Part shown: positions 13,828 to 21,875 of the stretch, one piece after another
Numbering within the stretch: position 1 is the first letter of the stretch
Layout of the letters: every line of letters begins with the position of its first letter
From: Prevotella sp.
Lineage (GTDB): Bacteria; Bacteroidota; Bacteroidia; Bacteroidales; Bacteroidaceae
DNA length: 32,669 nucleotides
Direction of reading: 5' to 3'
NCBI GenBank assembly: GCA_017561825.1
Contig: JAFZBK010000020.1
Location: 1 to 32,669, forward strand
Made by a program: the position numbers and the translations under genes
The notes under the pieces: model-generated
What the model was told of the DNA's origin: nothing
Database searches by the model: none
Seen by the model: the letters and a program-made list of their open reading frames with translations, nothing else

Positions 13828-14511
13828 TTATATCGATAAAATGAAATCATCCCAATCCTTGGAAGAGCCCTTCTGACCGAACACCTTCTGGTATAGACGA
13901 CTGCGGGTGGAGGCCACGCTTTCCTTGGAGTGCGCAGTGAGTGCGGCAATATCCTTGGGCTGGATGCGTGCCTTGATCAGCAGACTCACGTTATAGTCCT
14001 GTGCAGAGAGCTTATAAAGACTGTACAACTTCTCCGTGAACCCGGTGTAGATCCCGTCGATCAGTCGTGTGAGTGCGGTCCAGTCCTCCTGACTCATCAT
14101 CCTGCCTTTGTCCAGAAGATCTTGAATACGCTGGTAGATCTCTGAACTGAAGATCAGGGTCTCGGCCTGCTGTCGCTTCTCCTGTTCGATGATCGCCACC
14201 TTATTATTATAATCCAGGCGGGCTTTCTTCTCTTCCAGCTCCAGGCGCAACACCGAGTTCTCGTCATCGAACCGCTCAAGCATGCGCTCCAGGTCGGCAA
14301 TCTTCTGTTTATTGACTTCGATACGCTGCTGACTCTGTGCCTGTTGCTCTTCTTGAATCGCGCGTACCTTATTCAAACGTTCCTCCAGGAGGAGGATTTT
14401 TCTACGACTGTTCTGTACTGCTACCACGAACAATGCCACGTAGGTTACGGTGCAAAGTACGAGCAGGAACAGCTCTCTTTGGGTAAGTATTGTCATCATG
14501 ATCTGAATCAT
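13828..14511 (-). CDS. Membrane coiled-coil protein with C-terminal DNA-binding-like domain
   Basis: With the start at 14511 the product is 227 residues. It has a transmembrane segment near residues 13-31, a long charged coiled coil (about 38-130, rich in E/Q/R/L), and a C-terminal domain containing 'LSAQDYNVSLLIKARIQPKDIAALT' followed by 'KESVASTRSRLYQKVFGQKGS'. That tail resembles the LuxR-like helix-turn-helix at the end of many Bacteroidota TPR-containing regulators. It may thus be a membrane-tethered regulator, though a DNA-binding role is inferred. ATG 14511 was chosen because the promoter's -7 element lies at 14516-14523; the longer reading frame to 14562 would run through the promoter. 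It heads the nfeD-SPFH transcript. Confidence 0.72.
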   Translation of the reverse strand: MIQIMMTILTQRELFLLVLCTVTYVALFVVAVQNSRRKILLLEERLNKVRAIQEEQQAQSQQRIEVNKQKIADLERMLERFDDENSVLRLELEEKKARLDYNNKVAIIEQEKRQQAETLIFSSEIYQRIQDLLDKGRMMSQEDWTALTRLIDGIYTGFTEKLYSLYKLSAQDYNVSLLIKARIQPKDIAALTAHSKESVASTRSRLYQKVFGQKGSSKDWDDFILSI

Positions 14512-14515
14512 AGTG

Positions 14516-14547
14516 CAAATATATAACAAAAAAACGAACCCGCCAAA
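14516..14547 (-). promoter_or_regulatory. Promoter of the coiled-coil/nfeD/SPFH unit
   Basis: Minus-strand TTTG (14544-14547), 20 bases, TATATTTG (14516-14523). The -33 element lies inside the loop of the upstream terminator hairpin. The first ATG is only five bases after the -7 box. Confidence 0.7.
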
Positions 14548-14559
14548 GAAACGGGTTCG
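14527..14559 (-). terminator. Terminator of the peptidase operon
   Basis: CGAACCCG pairs with CGGGTTCG (14552-14559 and 14535-14542 on the plus strand), followed on the minus strand by seven T residues. It ends transcription from the HExxH protein gene and overlaps the next promoter. Confidence 0.85.
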
Positions 14560-14630
14560 CAATAATTCTCAAACGTATAAACGGTTTGCAAAAGTTCGCA
14601 AACAGGGCTATTTCACGGGGAAAACGCCTG

Positions 14631-15092
14631 TTATCCAATGCCGTTCTTACGGATATAGCGCAATCTTGCCGCCAACGACATCTTGGCGAACTTCCGCCAT
14701 TCCGTGGCCTTTCCACCTGTTGACTCCAAGTAATCGAGGTCGTACATATGACAGTAAGCCTCCATCTCAAAGGGATTCAGGTAATAGGAAGCCCTGCGGT
14801 GTTTACGAATGTACCACAAGGCCTTGAATGAGTACCACAGATATAGCCAGTAGAAACGATACCAGGAGTTTCCCGTATCCTGAGCCTGCCTGAGATGAAT
14901 CATCTCATGGTTCTTCAGCGCATCGTATTTCTTGTTCAGACGAGTGGCTGATGACTCCTCCCGTGTAAAAAGTCTGCCGAACAGCGTAATCGCCGTATAG
15001 CCCTTTCTGCATAGGAAACGGTTCACCGTAGCTGGCATATCCGTTAATGCGGATGGTCGGGGCGGTGATATCAGGAGGCGGATGAAACCCAT
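14631..15092 (-). CDS. Small HExxH-motif protein
   Basis: The 153-residue protein has HEMIH at residues 62-66 within 'ALKNHEMIHLRQAQ', a pattern typical of zinc metallopeptidases. 'NPFEMEAY' lies about 40 residues later and could give the third (Glu) ligand, as in gluzincins. Tryptophan- and tyrosine-rich helices ('WYRFYWLYLWYSFKALWY') lie between, perhaps a membrane-associated hairpin. There is no clear signal peptide; a start at the Met of 'MPATVNRFL' is possible. It begins 26 bases after the M48 gene and is followed by a terminator. I do not recognise a named family; peptidase activity is inferred only from the motif and from the neighbours. Confidence 0.7.
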   Translation of the reverse strand: MGFIRLLISPPRPSALTDMPATVNRFLCRKGYTAITLFGRLFTREESSATRLNKKYDALKNHEMIHLRQAQDTGNSWYRFYWLYLWYSFKALWYIRKHRRASYYLNPFEMEAYCHMYDLDYLESTGGKATEWRKFAKMSLAARLRYIRKNGIG

Positions 15093-15118
15093 AGTGCTCC
15101 TTTACCTTTCAGACTGGA

Positions 15119-15994
15119 TTACTTCTTTTTCTTGGTCAGCGAAGAGGCCTTAATGGTCTTGGTCGTGGTTGTAGTGGTGGTACCTGCCGGCTTGTAATAC
15201 TTCAATGCCTCGGGCATGTGCTTCTGGATGTCAGCAATACGCTTCTCGTCTGACGGGTGACTGCTCATCCATGTGGCGGTCTGACTGGAGGAGCCTGCTG
15301 ACATACGCTGCCAGAAGGATACGGCCACCTGAGGATCATAGCCTGCCATGGCGGCAAACACGAGTCCCATATAGTCGGCCTCACTCTCATTGTCACGTGA
15401 GTACTTCAGGTTCAGCAGCGACAAGCCTTGCGACAAGGCTGCTGTTCCCAGCTGAGTGGCGGTCTGACCTACACCCATGGCTGATGCCACAGCACCACCT
15501 AACTGCACCAGTGTGCTGGAGTTGCTCGACTTGGTCATCTGCTCAGCAGAGTGTTTGGCCACGGCATGAGCAATCTCATGTCCTAAAACGATGGCCAACG
15601 AGGCCTCGTCCTGCGTGACGGGCAGGATTCCTTCATACACCACAATCTTTCCGCCAGGCATACAGAACGCGTTCACCTGATTGTCAGCCACCAGGTTGAA
15701 CTCCCATGCGAAATTCTTCACTTCATCAGCATAGCCGTGGGTTGACAAATAGCTCTCTACAGCACTAGCCAGACGCTGACCAACACGCTTCACCATAGCC
15801 GTATTCGTGGCATTGGTAGAAGCCTTGGCTTTCTTCATATACTCTGAATACTGCTGGGTACTAAGACTGAGTACATACTCATCTGTTACGCTCAGTCTGT
15901 GCTTTCTACCAGTGATGGGCACCGTACTTGTGGTTCCGCAAGAAACCAGGATCGATGCTACGATGACCATCAGAATAAACCTTACTTGTTTCAT
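15119..15994 (-). CDS. M48-family metallopeptidase lipoprotein
   Basis: The 291-residue protein has a lipoprotein signal with lipobox LVSC (Cys19), so it is anchored to an envelope membrane. The zinc site is 'GHEIAHAVAKH' with His139, Glu140 and His143; 'ESEADYMG' (203-210) supplies the third ligand. 'SSHPSDEKRI' is the usual end of the catalytic domain. It resembles LoiP/YcaL-type M48C peptidases, which take part in outer-membrane protein quality control. The tail is odd: a threonine run and then a lysine-rich end (KKKK). It lies 35 bases after the subtilisin gene and 26 before the HExxH gene, without a promoter of its own that I can see. Confidence 0.92.
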   Translation of the reverse strand: MKQVRFILMVIVASILVSCGTTSTVPITGRKHRLSVTDEYVLSLSTQQYSEYMKKAKASTNATNTAMVKRVGQRLASAVESYLSTHGYADEVKNFAWEFNLVADNQVNAFCMPGGKIVVYEGILPVTQDEASLAIVLGHEIAHAVAKHSAEQMTKSSNSSTLVQLGGAVASAMGVGQTATQLGTAALSQGLSLLNLKYSRDNESEADYMGLVFAAMAGYDPQVAVSFWQRMSAGSSSQTATWMSSHPSDEKRIADIQKHMPEALKYYKPAGTTTTTTTKTIKASSLTKKKK

Positions 15995-16029
15995 GATTAA
16001 TTAGTTTGAGTGTGAATATACTTATTATT

Positions 16030-18228
16030 TTATTTCCTGATTAATACTGAGCCTGTGATTCCGGGCTGACGACTGTGTAACTGCACGGCATAGACACCTG
16101 CAGGCAGCGAACTGATGTCAGCAGTTGACTGCGTGGAACCTTGGGGAAGGGATAGTTGCAGCACCTTGGTACCTGCTGTCGTAAAAACCGATACGGCAAC
16201 GGGTTCCTGAAGCGGTTCTGCGAAAGTGAAGTCAATCCGCTGATCCCGCATGGCAATTTGCACACGCTGCGGCTGCTCCTTGGTAATCTCCTGGATCCCG
16301 TCAAGTCCTAACAGGTACAGGAGTCCTCTATGCGCATCAATCTCTCCCCACCCGTAAGTGTTGTTGGGATACTCCAACGAGGGGTCATGACGGATACAGG
16401 TCTTGGCAAACACATCCCTGACATCATCCGGCGTGAGGTTCGGACAAGCCTCCAGCCACAAGGCGATGGTTCCGGCCACAACAGGTGTTGACATGGAGGT
16501 ACCGAGATCTGAACGCCATGGATAACGACGGTCGTTATAATTACTATAGGCGATATCCCAACTGTCTTCATCTGGATGCTCCTCACGGTAAAAGCTGCTA
16601 TAGGAAGAGACAACATTCGTACCATTGGCCAGCACATCAGGTTTGATGCGTCCGTCAACCGTAGGACCGATACTGGAATAGCGGGCCACCACGCCGTTCT
16701 CACCCCAGTTGCTCGCCATGTAATCGCCTTTGTAGTTGTTCAAGCCAGTACGATAGGCAGTAGCACCAGCACATATCACCGCCGGAGCACTACCTGGTGA
16801 ATAGATACAATGTGAATACTCGCCTTCTGTCAGGTCGGGGTTAAACGACGGTTTCCCTTGTATAGAGCCTGAAACGGCATAGAAATCCGCATCCACCCCC
16901 TCGCCCACAATCTCTGCCGAGAGGTAATAGCCCGCATAGCCGAACCGCTCCGTGGTTTTGATAGCCACCTCATACACCATACGGGAATCATCAAAGCAGT
17001 CGGGATAAGCCCCAAAAGCGAAGTAGTGTTTCTGGTTCAGCAGGTCCACGGTATCTCGAAGAATCGAGTCGGGCGCCTCAAGAATGCGTTGGGAAGGGAT
17101 GATGAGCGTGTCAGTTCTGGTCTTGCTGGCATACGATACGAAACGCAGATCCATAGGACCGTCGGCTACAACCATGAAATAGAAGGTCTTTTCATACCGG
17201 TTGAGGAAGGTTCCCTGTGACACCTCATCAGGTGACTTATGGAAATACGTCTTCATATGTCCTTCGTTTCCCGCCGAGGCAACGATGATCCTGCCTGGTC
17301 CTATCAGACTGTCCAGCACCTCATACATCAGCTGGTCATCACCATAGAAATCCTGATGCGACCCTTCACTGTAGGAGACAACACAAGGTTTCCCCTCCTG
17401 TTCGGCGTAGTCGAGGATATACTTGAAGCCCAGTGCATCCGTCGCAGAGGTGTATTTATAGTAATCCACAGAATCGATAAACTCCTTGTCAGACTCCACG
17501 GTATTGCTCACCAGACAGATATCACTCTCGAAAGCCACACCGCGGAAAGGGGTATCATAACCTGATCCCGCAGCAATACCCAACGTATGGGTACCATGTC
17601 CCTGCTTCAGTCCGTCGCGGGAATGGGCATAGGTCAGGATCTCATCCTTTGTGGTATAATCAGCTCCCACATATAGATCACTGTAGATGGAATCCGGAGA
17701 CAACTGATCCCAGAAGCGTTTGATACGGTAATTCTCCATCTTCGCATCATAGAAATTGGGATGGGTGAGGTCGAAACCGATATCCTGAACACCCATGATC
17801 ACCCCCTTACCAGTATAAGCCTGCGGAAGATAATAACCTTTATGTACGAGATTCGTACGGTTGATGATATGTGTGGTATCCATCAGTGCCGTACAACGTT
17901 CACCAGCCTCGATGCGCGCCACATTCTTATTCATTGACAAGCTGGCCAGACGACTCATCGGGATACTGGCAATATAGATATTACCGAACTGCGCGAGCTT
18001 CAGACAATGGTTTTCCTGCAACACCTGATCAGCGTCCTGAGTGATCTTCACAAAGGCACAGATGGATGCCGAGCGGTGATTTCGCGAGGGTGCCAGACGG
18101 CGCGTATCTTTCTGCTCCATCGTGGCACGGCGCACCATGGATGACATCTTACTGTAATCCGCTCTTTGTGCCATGACCGTCACGACACATAAACAGCAGA
18201 GTATGATGATGAAACAAATCCTTTTCAT
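16030..18228 (-). CDS. Secreted subtilisin-like (S8) serine peptidase
   Basis: The 732-residue protein has a signal peptide (about 1-20, ending VMA-Q) and an inhibitor-like prodomain. The catalytic triad is Asp149 in 'GVQDIGFDLTHPNF', His211 in 'GHGTHTLGIAAG' and Ser578 in 'GTSMSTPVVAG', with the oxyanion Asn321 in 'ASAGNEG'. About 150 residues are inserted between Asn321 and 'YSSIGPTVDGRIKPD', as in larger Bacteroidota subtilases. The C-terminal end (about 650-732, 'SSLPAGVYAVQLHS..') looks like a type A sorting domain used by the type IX secretion system. It is first in a three-gene peptidase unit. The promoter is weak by eye. Confidence 0.93.
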   Translation of the reverse strand: MKRICFIIILCCLCVVTVMAQRADYSKMSSMVRRATMEQKDTRRLAPSRNHRSASICAFVKITQDADQVLQENHCLKLAQFGNIYIASIPMSRLASLSMNKNVARIEAGERCTALMDTTHIINRTNLVHKGYYLPQAYTGKGVIMGVQDIGFDLTHPNFYDAKMENYRIKRFWDQLSPDSIYSDLYVGADYTTKDEILTYAHSRDGLKQGHGTHTLGIAAGSGYDTPFRGVAFESDICLVSNTVESDKEFIDSVDYYKYTSATDALGFKYILDYAEQEGKPCVVSYSEGSHQDFYGDDQLMYEVLDSLIGPGRIIVASAGNEGHMKTYFHKSPDEVSQGTFLNRYEKTFYFMVVADGPMDLRFVSYASKTRTDTLIIPSQRILEAPDSILRDTVDLLNQKHYFAFGAYPDCFDDSRMVYEVAIKTTERFGYAGYYLSAEIVGEGVDADFYAVSGSIQGKPSFNPDLTEGEYSHCIYSPGSAPAVICAGATAYRTGLNNYKGDYMASNWGENGVVARYSSIGPTVDGRIKPDVLANGTNVVSSYSSFYREEHPDEDSWDIAYSNYNDRRYPWRSDLGTSMSTPVVAGTIALWLEACPNLTPDDVRDVFAKTCIRHDPSLEYPNNTYGWGEIDAHRGLLYLLGLDGIQEITKEQPQRVQIAMRDQRIDFTFAEPLQEPVAVSVFTTAGTKVLQLSLPQGSTQSTADISSLPAGVYAVQLHSRQPGITGSVLIRK

Positions 18229-18307
18229 TCTACCTGCAAAATAAATGAAAAAAAACGAAACGACAAAGATTTAAGGTAAAAAAAAGAAGAATCATGCTGG
18301 ATCAACA

Positions 18308-18344
18308 TAAAAAACAGGGGCAGATACAAAGTATCCACCCCCGT
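18308..18344 (-). terminator. Terminator after the small exported protein gene
   Basis: On the minus strand ACGGGGGTGGATAC pairs with GTATCTGCCCCTGT (one mismatch) around a three-base loop, followed by TTTTTT. It follows the gene at 18371-18733 by about 27 bases. Confidence 0.85.
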
Positions 18345-18370
18345 CATATAACGCCTTTTCCAATTTTATA

Positions 18371-18733
18371 TTATCCATTCAAACCACGGTTGTTCAGCGT
18401 AACGTTCAGCAGCAGAAGGAACTTCTTGTACTGCTTCTCGTCGAGAACAATGCGCATGAAACGCAGCTCCTTATCGATGGCGTTCTTCAACATGGCCTTG
18501 CGAGACTCCCTGTTGGCAGCAGCAATACTCATCATATCTACACAGAAAGCATCGTGAATGCTCTGCACTGCTTCCATCTGGTCGCTTGACAGGTTGAGGG
18601 TCTCACCCAGTCTGTAGTAGTTCACCTCCATACGGTAGGCATCTACGTTCTCTACCTTTTTCAGATTCTCATCCTCTGCAAATGTCATAGTCATGCTCAG
18701 CACAGCTACAACGGTTAAAAACAATCTTTTCAT
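18371..18733 (-). CDS. Small exported protein, Spy/CpxP-like helix pattern
   Basis: The 120-residue protein has a signal peptide (about 1-19, ending TFA). The mature part is all-helical and charged: 'LNLSSDQMEAVQSIHDAFCVDMMSIA' is followed by 'ESRKAMLKNAIDKELRFMRIVLDEKQYKKFLLLL'. The pattern of two helices ending in '..L...QY.KF' is common in small Bacteroidota periplasmic proteins and recalls Spy/CpxP-like proteins. A chaperone role is only a guess. It is a single-gene unit with its own promoter and terminator. Confidence 0.75.
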   Translation of the reverse strand: MKRLFLTVVAVLSMTMTFAEDENLKKVENVDAYRMEVNYYRLGETLNLSSDQMEAVQSIHDAFCVDMMSIAAANRESRKAMLKNAIDKELRFMRIVLDEKQYKKFLLLLNVTLNNRGLNG

Positions 18734-18807
18734 TTTCTTTTCCTTTCTTTTTTTGTTATCCTAAAATGTTATCCTGTATGGCACCATCTCGGTGCTTTTC
18801 TCGGGTG

Positions 18808-18815
18808 CAAAGGTA
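18808..18815 (-). promoter_or_regulatory. -7 element of the small exported protein gene
   Basis: CAAAGGTA reads TACCTTTG on the minus strand. A CAAA for -33 lies 23 bases away (18839-18842), longer than usual. The 5' leader would contain a GCACC/GGTGC hairpin at 18781-18795. Confidence 0.45.
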
Positions 18816-18921
18816 CGGCGTTTTTTAGTTCCCTGCATCAAAAATAGTCGACTGTTTGCGCAAACAGTCCTCTTTTTTGACGTAAATCAAAGAAATCATA
18901 GTATATCTCATTTTTTTTCAT

Positions 18922-18929
18922 TACCTTTG
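18922..18929 (+). promoter_or_regulatory. -7 element upstream of slyD
   Basis: TACCTTTG lies 23 bases before the start codon at 18953. No TTTG is found at the right spacing upstream. Confidence 0.45.
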
Positions 18930-18952
18930 CAAAATAATACAGAGAACAGAAT

Positions 18953-19546
18953 ATGGAAGATAAAAACAGGAACAAGTACATGGAGGTGGCATACACACTG
19001 GATGCCACCAACGGGGACGAGACGGAGTTCGTGGAAGAGGCTACTGATGAAAGACCTTTCCAGTTTATCAGCGGACTTGGTATTACGCTCGACGACTTCG
19101 AGAAACAGGTGATAGGTATCGAGAAAGGCGGTGAGTTTGATTTCAAGCTCTCAAAGGAACAGGCGTATGGCGACTACGAAGAAGAGCGCGTGTTGGACCT
19201 GGAGCATGAGGTGTTCACCATCAATGGTCATTTCGACCACGAGAACGTGTTCATCGACGCTATCCTACCCCTTCAGAACGAAGATGGTCAGCGCCTCTTC
19301 GGTAAGGTACTGAAGATTACTGATAGCTATGTGAAGATCGACCTGAACCATCCGCTTGCTGGCAAGGAATTGCACTTCAAGGGTCATGTGGTGGAAAATC
19401 GCGAAGCTACCAAAGAGGAGATCCAGGCCCTGATCAACAGTCTGAGCGGTGAAGGTTGCGGATGCGGATGCGAAGATTGCGAGAGCGGATGTGATCACGA
19501 TCATCATCATCATGGAGATGACTGCGGTTGCGGACACTGTCATTGA
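18953..19546 (+). CDS. slyD: FKBP-type peptidyl-prolyl isomerase, SlyD-like
   Basis: The 197-residue protein has a SlyD-type layout. The FKBP core is split by the insert-in-flap chaperone domain: 'PFQFISGLGITLDDFEKQVIGIEKG' and 'AYGDYEEERV' precede the flap, and 'VKIDLNHPLAGKELHFKGHV' follows it. The tail (about 168-197) is rich in His and Cys (CGCGCEDCESGC, DHHHHG, CGCGHCH), as in SlyD proteins that bind nickel or other metals. It catalyses proline isomerisation and assists folding in the cytoplasm. It may share a transcript with aroC, 58 bases downstream across a heptamer-like repeat. Confidence 0.92.
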   Translation: MEDKNRNKYMEVAYTLDATNGDETEFVEEATDERPFQFISGLGITLDDFEKQVIGIEKGGEFDFKLSKEQAYGDYEEERVLDLEHEVFTINGHFDHENVFIDAILPLQNEDGQRLFGKVLKITDSYVKIDLNHPLAGKELHFKGHVVENREATKEEIQALINSLSGEGCGCGCEDCESGCDHDHHHHGDDCGCGHCH

Positions 19547-19548
19547 TA

Positions 19549-19600
19549 ATCGATAGTTAATAGTTAATAGATAATAGATAATATATAATAGTTAATATGT
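19549..19600. repeat. Heptamer-like A/T repeat between slyD and aroC
   Basis: Six or seven units of the TAATAGT/TAATAGA type fill the gap. The repeat shares the 7-base period of those at 5213-5240 and 9960-9993. Confidence 0.6.
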
Positions 19601-19604
19601 AATC

Positions 19605-20675
19605 GTGAATACATTCGGTAAGATTTTTACGCTGACCACCTTTGGCGAGAGTCATGGTCCTGCCATAGGAGGTGTTATCGACGGATTCCCTGCCGGTATT
19701 GACATTGATATCGACTTCATCCAGCAGGAACTCAACAGACGTCGTCCAGGACAGAGTCGTATCACCACCGACCGTCACGAAGCCGACAAGGTGGAACTGC
19801 TCAGCGGGGTTTTCGAAGGAAAGTCAACAGGCTGTCCCATCGGCTTCGTGGTGTATAACGAGAACCAGCATTCGCAGGACTACGAGAATATGCGCTGTCT
19901 GTTCCGTCCCTCGCATGCTGACTATACCTATTATAATAAATATGGTATTCGCGACCATCGTGGCGGAGGCCGTTCTTCAGCGCGCATCACCATCAGTCGT
20001 TGTGTGGCTGGCGCCCTGGCTAAGTTGGCGCTGAAACAGATAGGTGTCAGCATACAGGCCTATACCTCACAGGTTGGGAATATCGCACTCGACAAAGACT
20101 ATAGGAAATACGACCTCTCCCTGACGGAATCGAACATCGTCAGATGTCCTGATCAGGAGAAAGCCCACAAGATGGAAGCGCTCATCGCTGATGTTAAAGC
20201 GGAAGGAGACACCATTGGTGGCACCATCACCTGCGTGATCAAAGGCTGTCCTGCCGGACTTGGTGATCCTGAGTTCGGTAAGTTGCACATGCAACTGGGC
20301 GCTGCCATGCTCAGCATCAATGCCGCAAAGGGATTCGAATATGGAGAAGGGTTCGATTGCGTGCTTTCACGAGGGAGCGAACAGAACGATGTATTCGTAC
20401 CAGGTGAGCCAATCTCTACAGCCACTAACCATAGCGGTGGCATTCAAGGGGGTATCAGCAACGGACAAGATATCTATTTCCGGGTGGCATTCAAACCTGT
20501 AGCAACGCTTTTGAAAGAACAGCAAACCGTCGATCTCGATGGTAATTCCACCACGCTAAAGGCTCGCGGACGACATGATCCGTGTGTTCTTCCACGTGCC
20601 GTTCCCATCGTGGAATCCATGGCAGCCATGGTGATTCTTGATAGCTTTTTGGTCCAAAAGACTGTAAAAATGTAA
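19605..20675 (+). CDS. aroC: Chorismate synthase
   Basis: This enzyme removes phosphate from EPSP to make chorismate, using reduced FMN; it is the last step of the shikimate pathway. The 356 residues have the three family signatures: '[18 protein letters not shown]' near the N-terminus, '[23 protein letters not shown]' (about 117-139, with its Gly-rich phosphate site) and '[24 protein letters not shown]' near the end. The start is GTG at 19605, since the protein begins exactly at the conserved '[17 protein letters not shown]'. It provides the substrate for the chorismate mutase of the operon at 4382-8725, but is outside the attenuator's control. Confidence 0.97.
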   Translation: MNTFGKIFTLTTFGESHGPAIGGVIDGFPAGIDIDIDFIQQELNRRRPGQSRITTDRHEADKVELLSGVFEGKSTGCPIGFVVYNENQHSQDYENMRCLFRPSHADYTYYNKYGIRDHRGGGRSSARITISRCVAGALAKLALKQIGVSIQAYTSQVGNIALDKDYRKYDLSLTESNIVRCPDQEKAHKMEALIADVKAEGDTIGGTITCVIKGCPAGLGDPEFGKLHMQLGAAMLSINAAKGFEYGEGFDCVLSRGSEQNDVFVPGEPISTATNHSGGIQGGISNGQDIYFRVAFKPVATLLKEQQTVDLDGNSTTLKARGRHDPCVLPRAVPIVESMAAMVILDSFLVQKTVKM

Positions 20676-20711
20676 ATTTTTGCGGTTTTAGGACTTAAAA
20701 TATATTAAATG

Positions 20712-20743
20712 CTTGCTCTTTTCAGAAAGAGTTCGTATATTTG
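20712..20743 (+). promoter_or_regulatory. Promoter of a stand-alone small RNA
   Basis: CTTG (20712-20715, one base off TTTG), 20 bases, TATATTTG (20736-20743). No ORF of useful length follows before the terminator. Confidence 0.6.
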
Positions 20744-20749
20744 CACCCG

Positions 20750-20850
20750 ACAAAGCGTTGAGGGTTTGTGAAAATCCCGTTATTGTCAAGTTAAGTCTAG
20801 TTTAGTTTTTGTGTTGGTTACCCCCGGCTGTTTGGCCGGGGGATTTTTAT
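20750..20850 (+). ncRNA. Likely small non-coding RNA, about 100 nt
   Basis: A Bacteroidota promoter (20712-20743) is followed about 75 bases later by a strong terminator with nothing coding between. The 5' part can fold a GGGTTT/AAA-CCC hairpin (about 20762-20778); the middle is U-rich (GTTTAGTTTTTGTG). It lies between aroC and the converging pyrD. I cannot name the family. It resembles the RNA at 25656-25880 in having a short ACC.GA start and a G/T-rich middle. Confidence 0.55.
20820..20850 (+). terminator. Terminator of the small RNA
   Basis: CCCCCGGC (20821-20828) pairs perfectly with GCCGGGGG (20835-20842) around a six-base loop, then ATTTTTATT. It could also catch aroC read-through. Confidence 0.88.
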
Positions 20851-20884
20851 TATTGCTCCCTACATAATAGCACGAATACCACAC

Positions 20885-20913
20885 AAAAAAAGAGGTGTTA
20901 GTCATCTAACACC
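20885..20913 (-). terminator. Terminator overlapping the pyrD stop codon
   Basis: On the minus strand GGTGTTAG pairs with CTAACACC around ATGA, followed by TCTTTTTTT. The stem includes the codons for the last residues (VLDD) and the stop codon at 20898-20900. Confidence 0.85.
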
Positions 20914-21809
20914 CCGATTATCTCTTGTACGCTTTTACATCCATGCCTGTCGAGCCAATCACTGATCCCGTCACGCACCTTGATGGTAACAGCCGGATCA
21001 ATGAAGTTCGCCGTTCCTATCTCTATTGCCGTGGCTCCAGCCATCAGGAACTCTATGGCATCCGTAGCCGTCATGATTCCGCCCAGACCAATCACAGGGA
21101 TCTTCACCGCCTTGGCCACCTGCCACACCATACGTAAGGCTACGGGCTTGATGGCAGGACCGCTCAGTCCTCCTGTACCGATGCTCAGCTTCGACTTGCG
21201 TTTCTCGATGTCTATGGCCATTCCCATCAGCGTGTTGATCAGGGAAACGCTGTCGGCACCCTCTGCTTCTACTGCACGGGCGATATCAGCGATATTCGTC
21301 ACATTGGGCGACAGCTTCACGATCAACGTCTTGTGATAACGCTTCCTCACGGCTCTCACCACACTGGCAGCGCCCTCACAGGTAACACCAAAGGCCATGC
21401 CACCCTGCTTCACATTCGGACAGGAGATGTTTAACTCTATAGCAGGCACCTTCTCCAAGACATCTACACGAGCGGCACATTCGGCATAGTCATCTGGAGA
21501 GGAACCACTCACATTCACGATGATATTCGTATCGATATCCTTGATCTCCGGATAGATATGCTCACAGAAATAATCCACGCCCTTGTTCTGCAGTCCTACG
21601 CAGTTCAACATACCCGAAGCCGTTTCCACCATACGAGGGTAATCGTTGCCCTCGCGAGCTTTCAAAGTCGTGCCCTTGACAATGATACCACCGAGTCCGT
21701 CCAAGGGAATGAAATCAGCAAACTCAGGACCGTACCCAAAGGTTCCCGAGGCTGTCATCACTGGGTTCTTCAGATGAAGCGTATTGATCTTTACTTGTAA
21801 ATCAGCCAT
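20898..21809 (-). CDS. pyrD: Dihydroorotate dehydrogenase, catalytic subunit (class 1B)
   Basis: This subunit oxidises dihydroorotate to orotate in pyrimidine synthesis, using FMN. The 303 residues (start MADLQV; an ATG two codons upstream is possible) show '[13 protein letters not shown]', 'GGIIVKGTT' with Lys45, 'GLQNKGV', and '[13 protein letters not shown]' with the catalytic base Cys130, which marks the class 1 enzymes (class 2 has Ser). '[16 protein letters not shown]' and 'GLGGI' form the phosphate site. It follows pyrK by 66 bases, and the two form the class 1B heterotetramer that passes electrons to NAD+. Confidence 0.96.
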   Translation of the reverse strand: MADLQVKINTLHLKNPVMTASGTFGYGPEFADFIPLDGLGGIIVKGTTLKAREGNDYPRMVETASGMLNCVGLQNKGVDYFCEHIYPEIKDIDTNIIVNVSGSSPDDYAECAARVDVLEKVPAIELNISCPNVKQGGMAFGVTCEGAASVVRAVRKRYHKTLIVKLSPNVTNIADIARAVEAEGADSVSLINTLMGMAIDIEKRKSKLSIGTGGLSGPAIKPVALRMVWQVAKAVKIPVIGLGGIMTATDAIEFLMAGATAIEIGTANFIDPAVTIKVRDGISDWLDRHGCKSVQEIIGVLDD

Positions 21810-21835
21810 AAACAAACAATCTATTTGTTACAAAC

Positions 21836-21873
21836 TTCCCAATTTCCAATTCTCAATTTTCAATTTTCAATTT
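21836..21873 (-). repeat. A/T-rich repeat between pyrK and pyrD
   Basis: On the minus strand there are about five ATTGAAA/ATTGAGA/ATTGGAA-type units with a 7-8-base period, filling most of the intergenic gap. It belongs to the same loose family as the repeats at 4291-4320 and 5213-5240. Confidence 0.6.
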
Positions 21874-21875
21874 AC

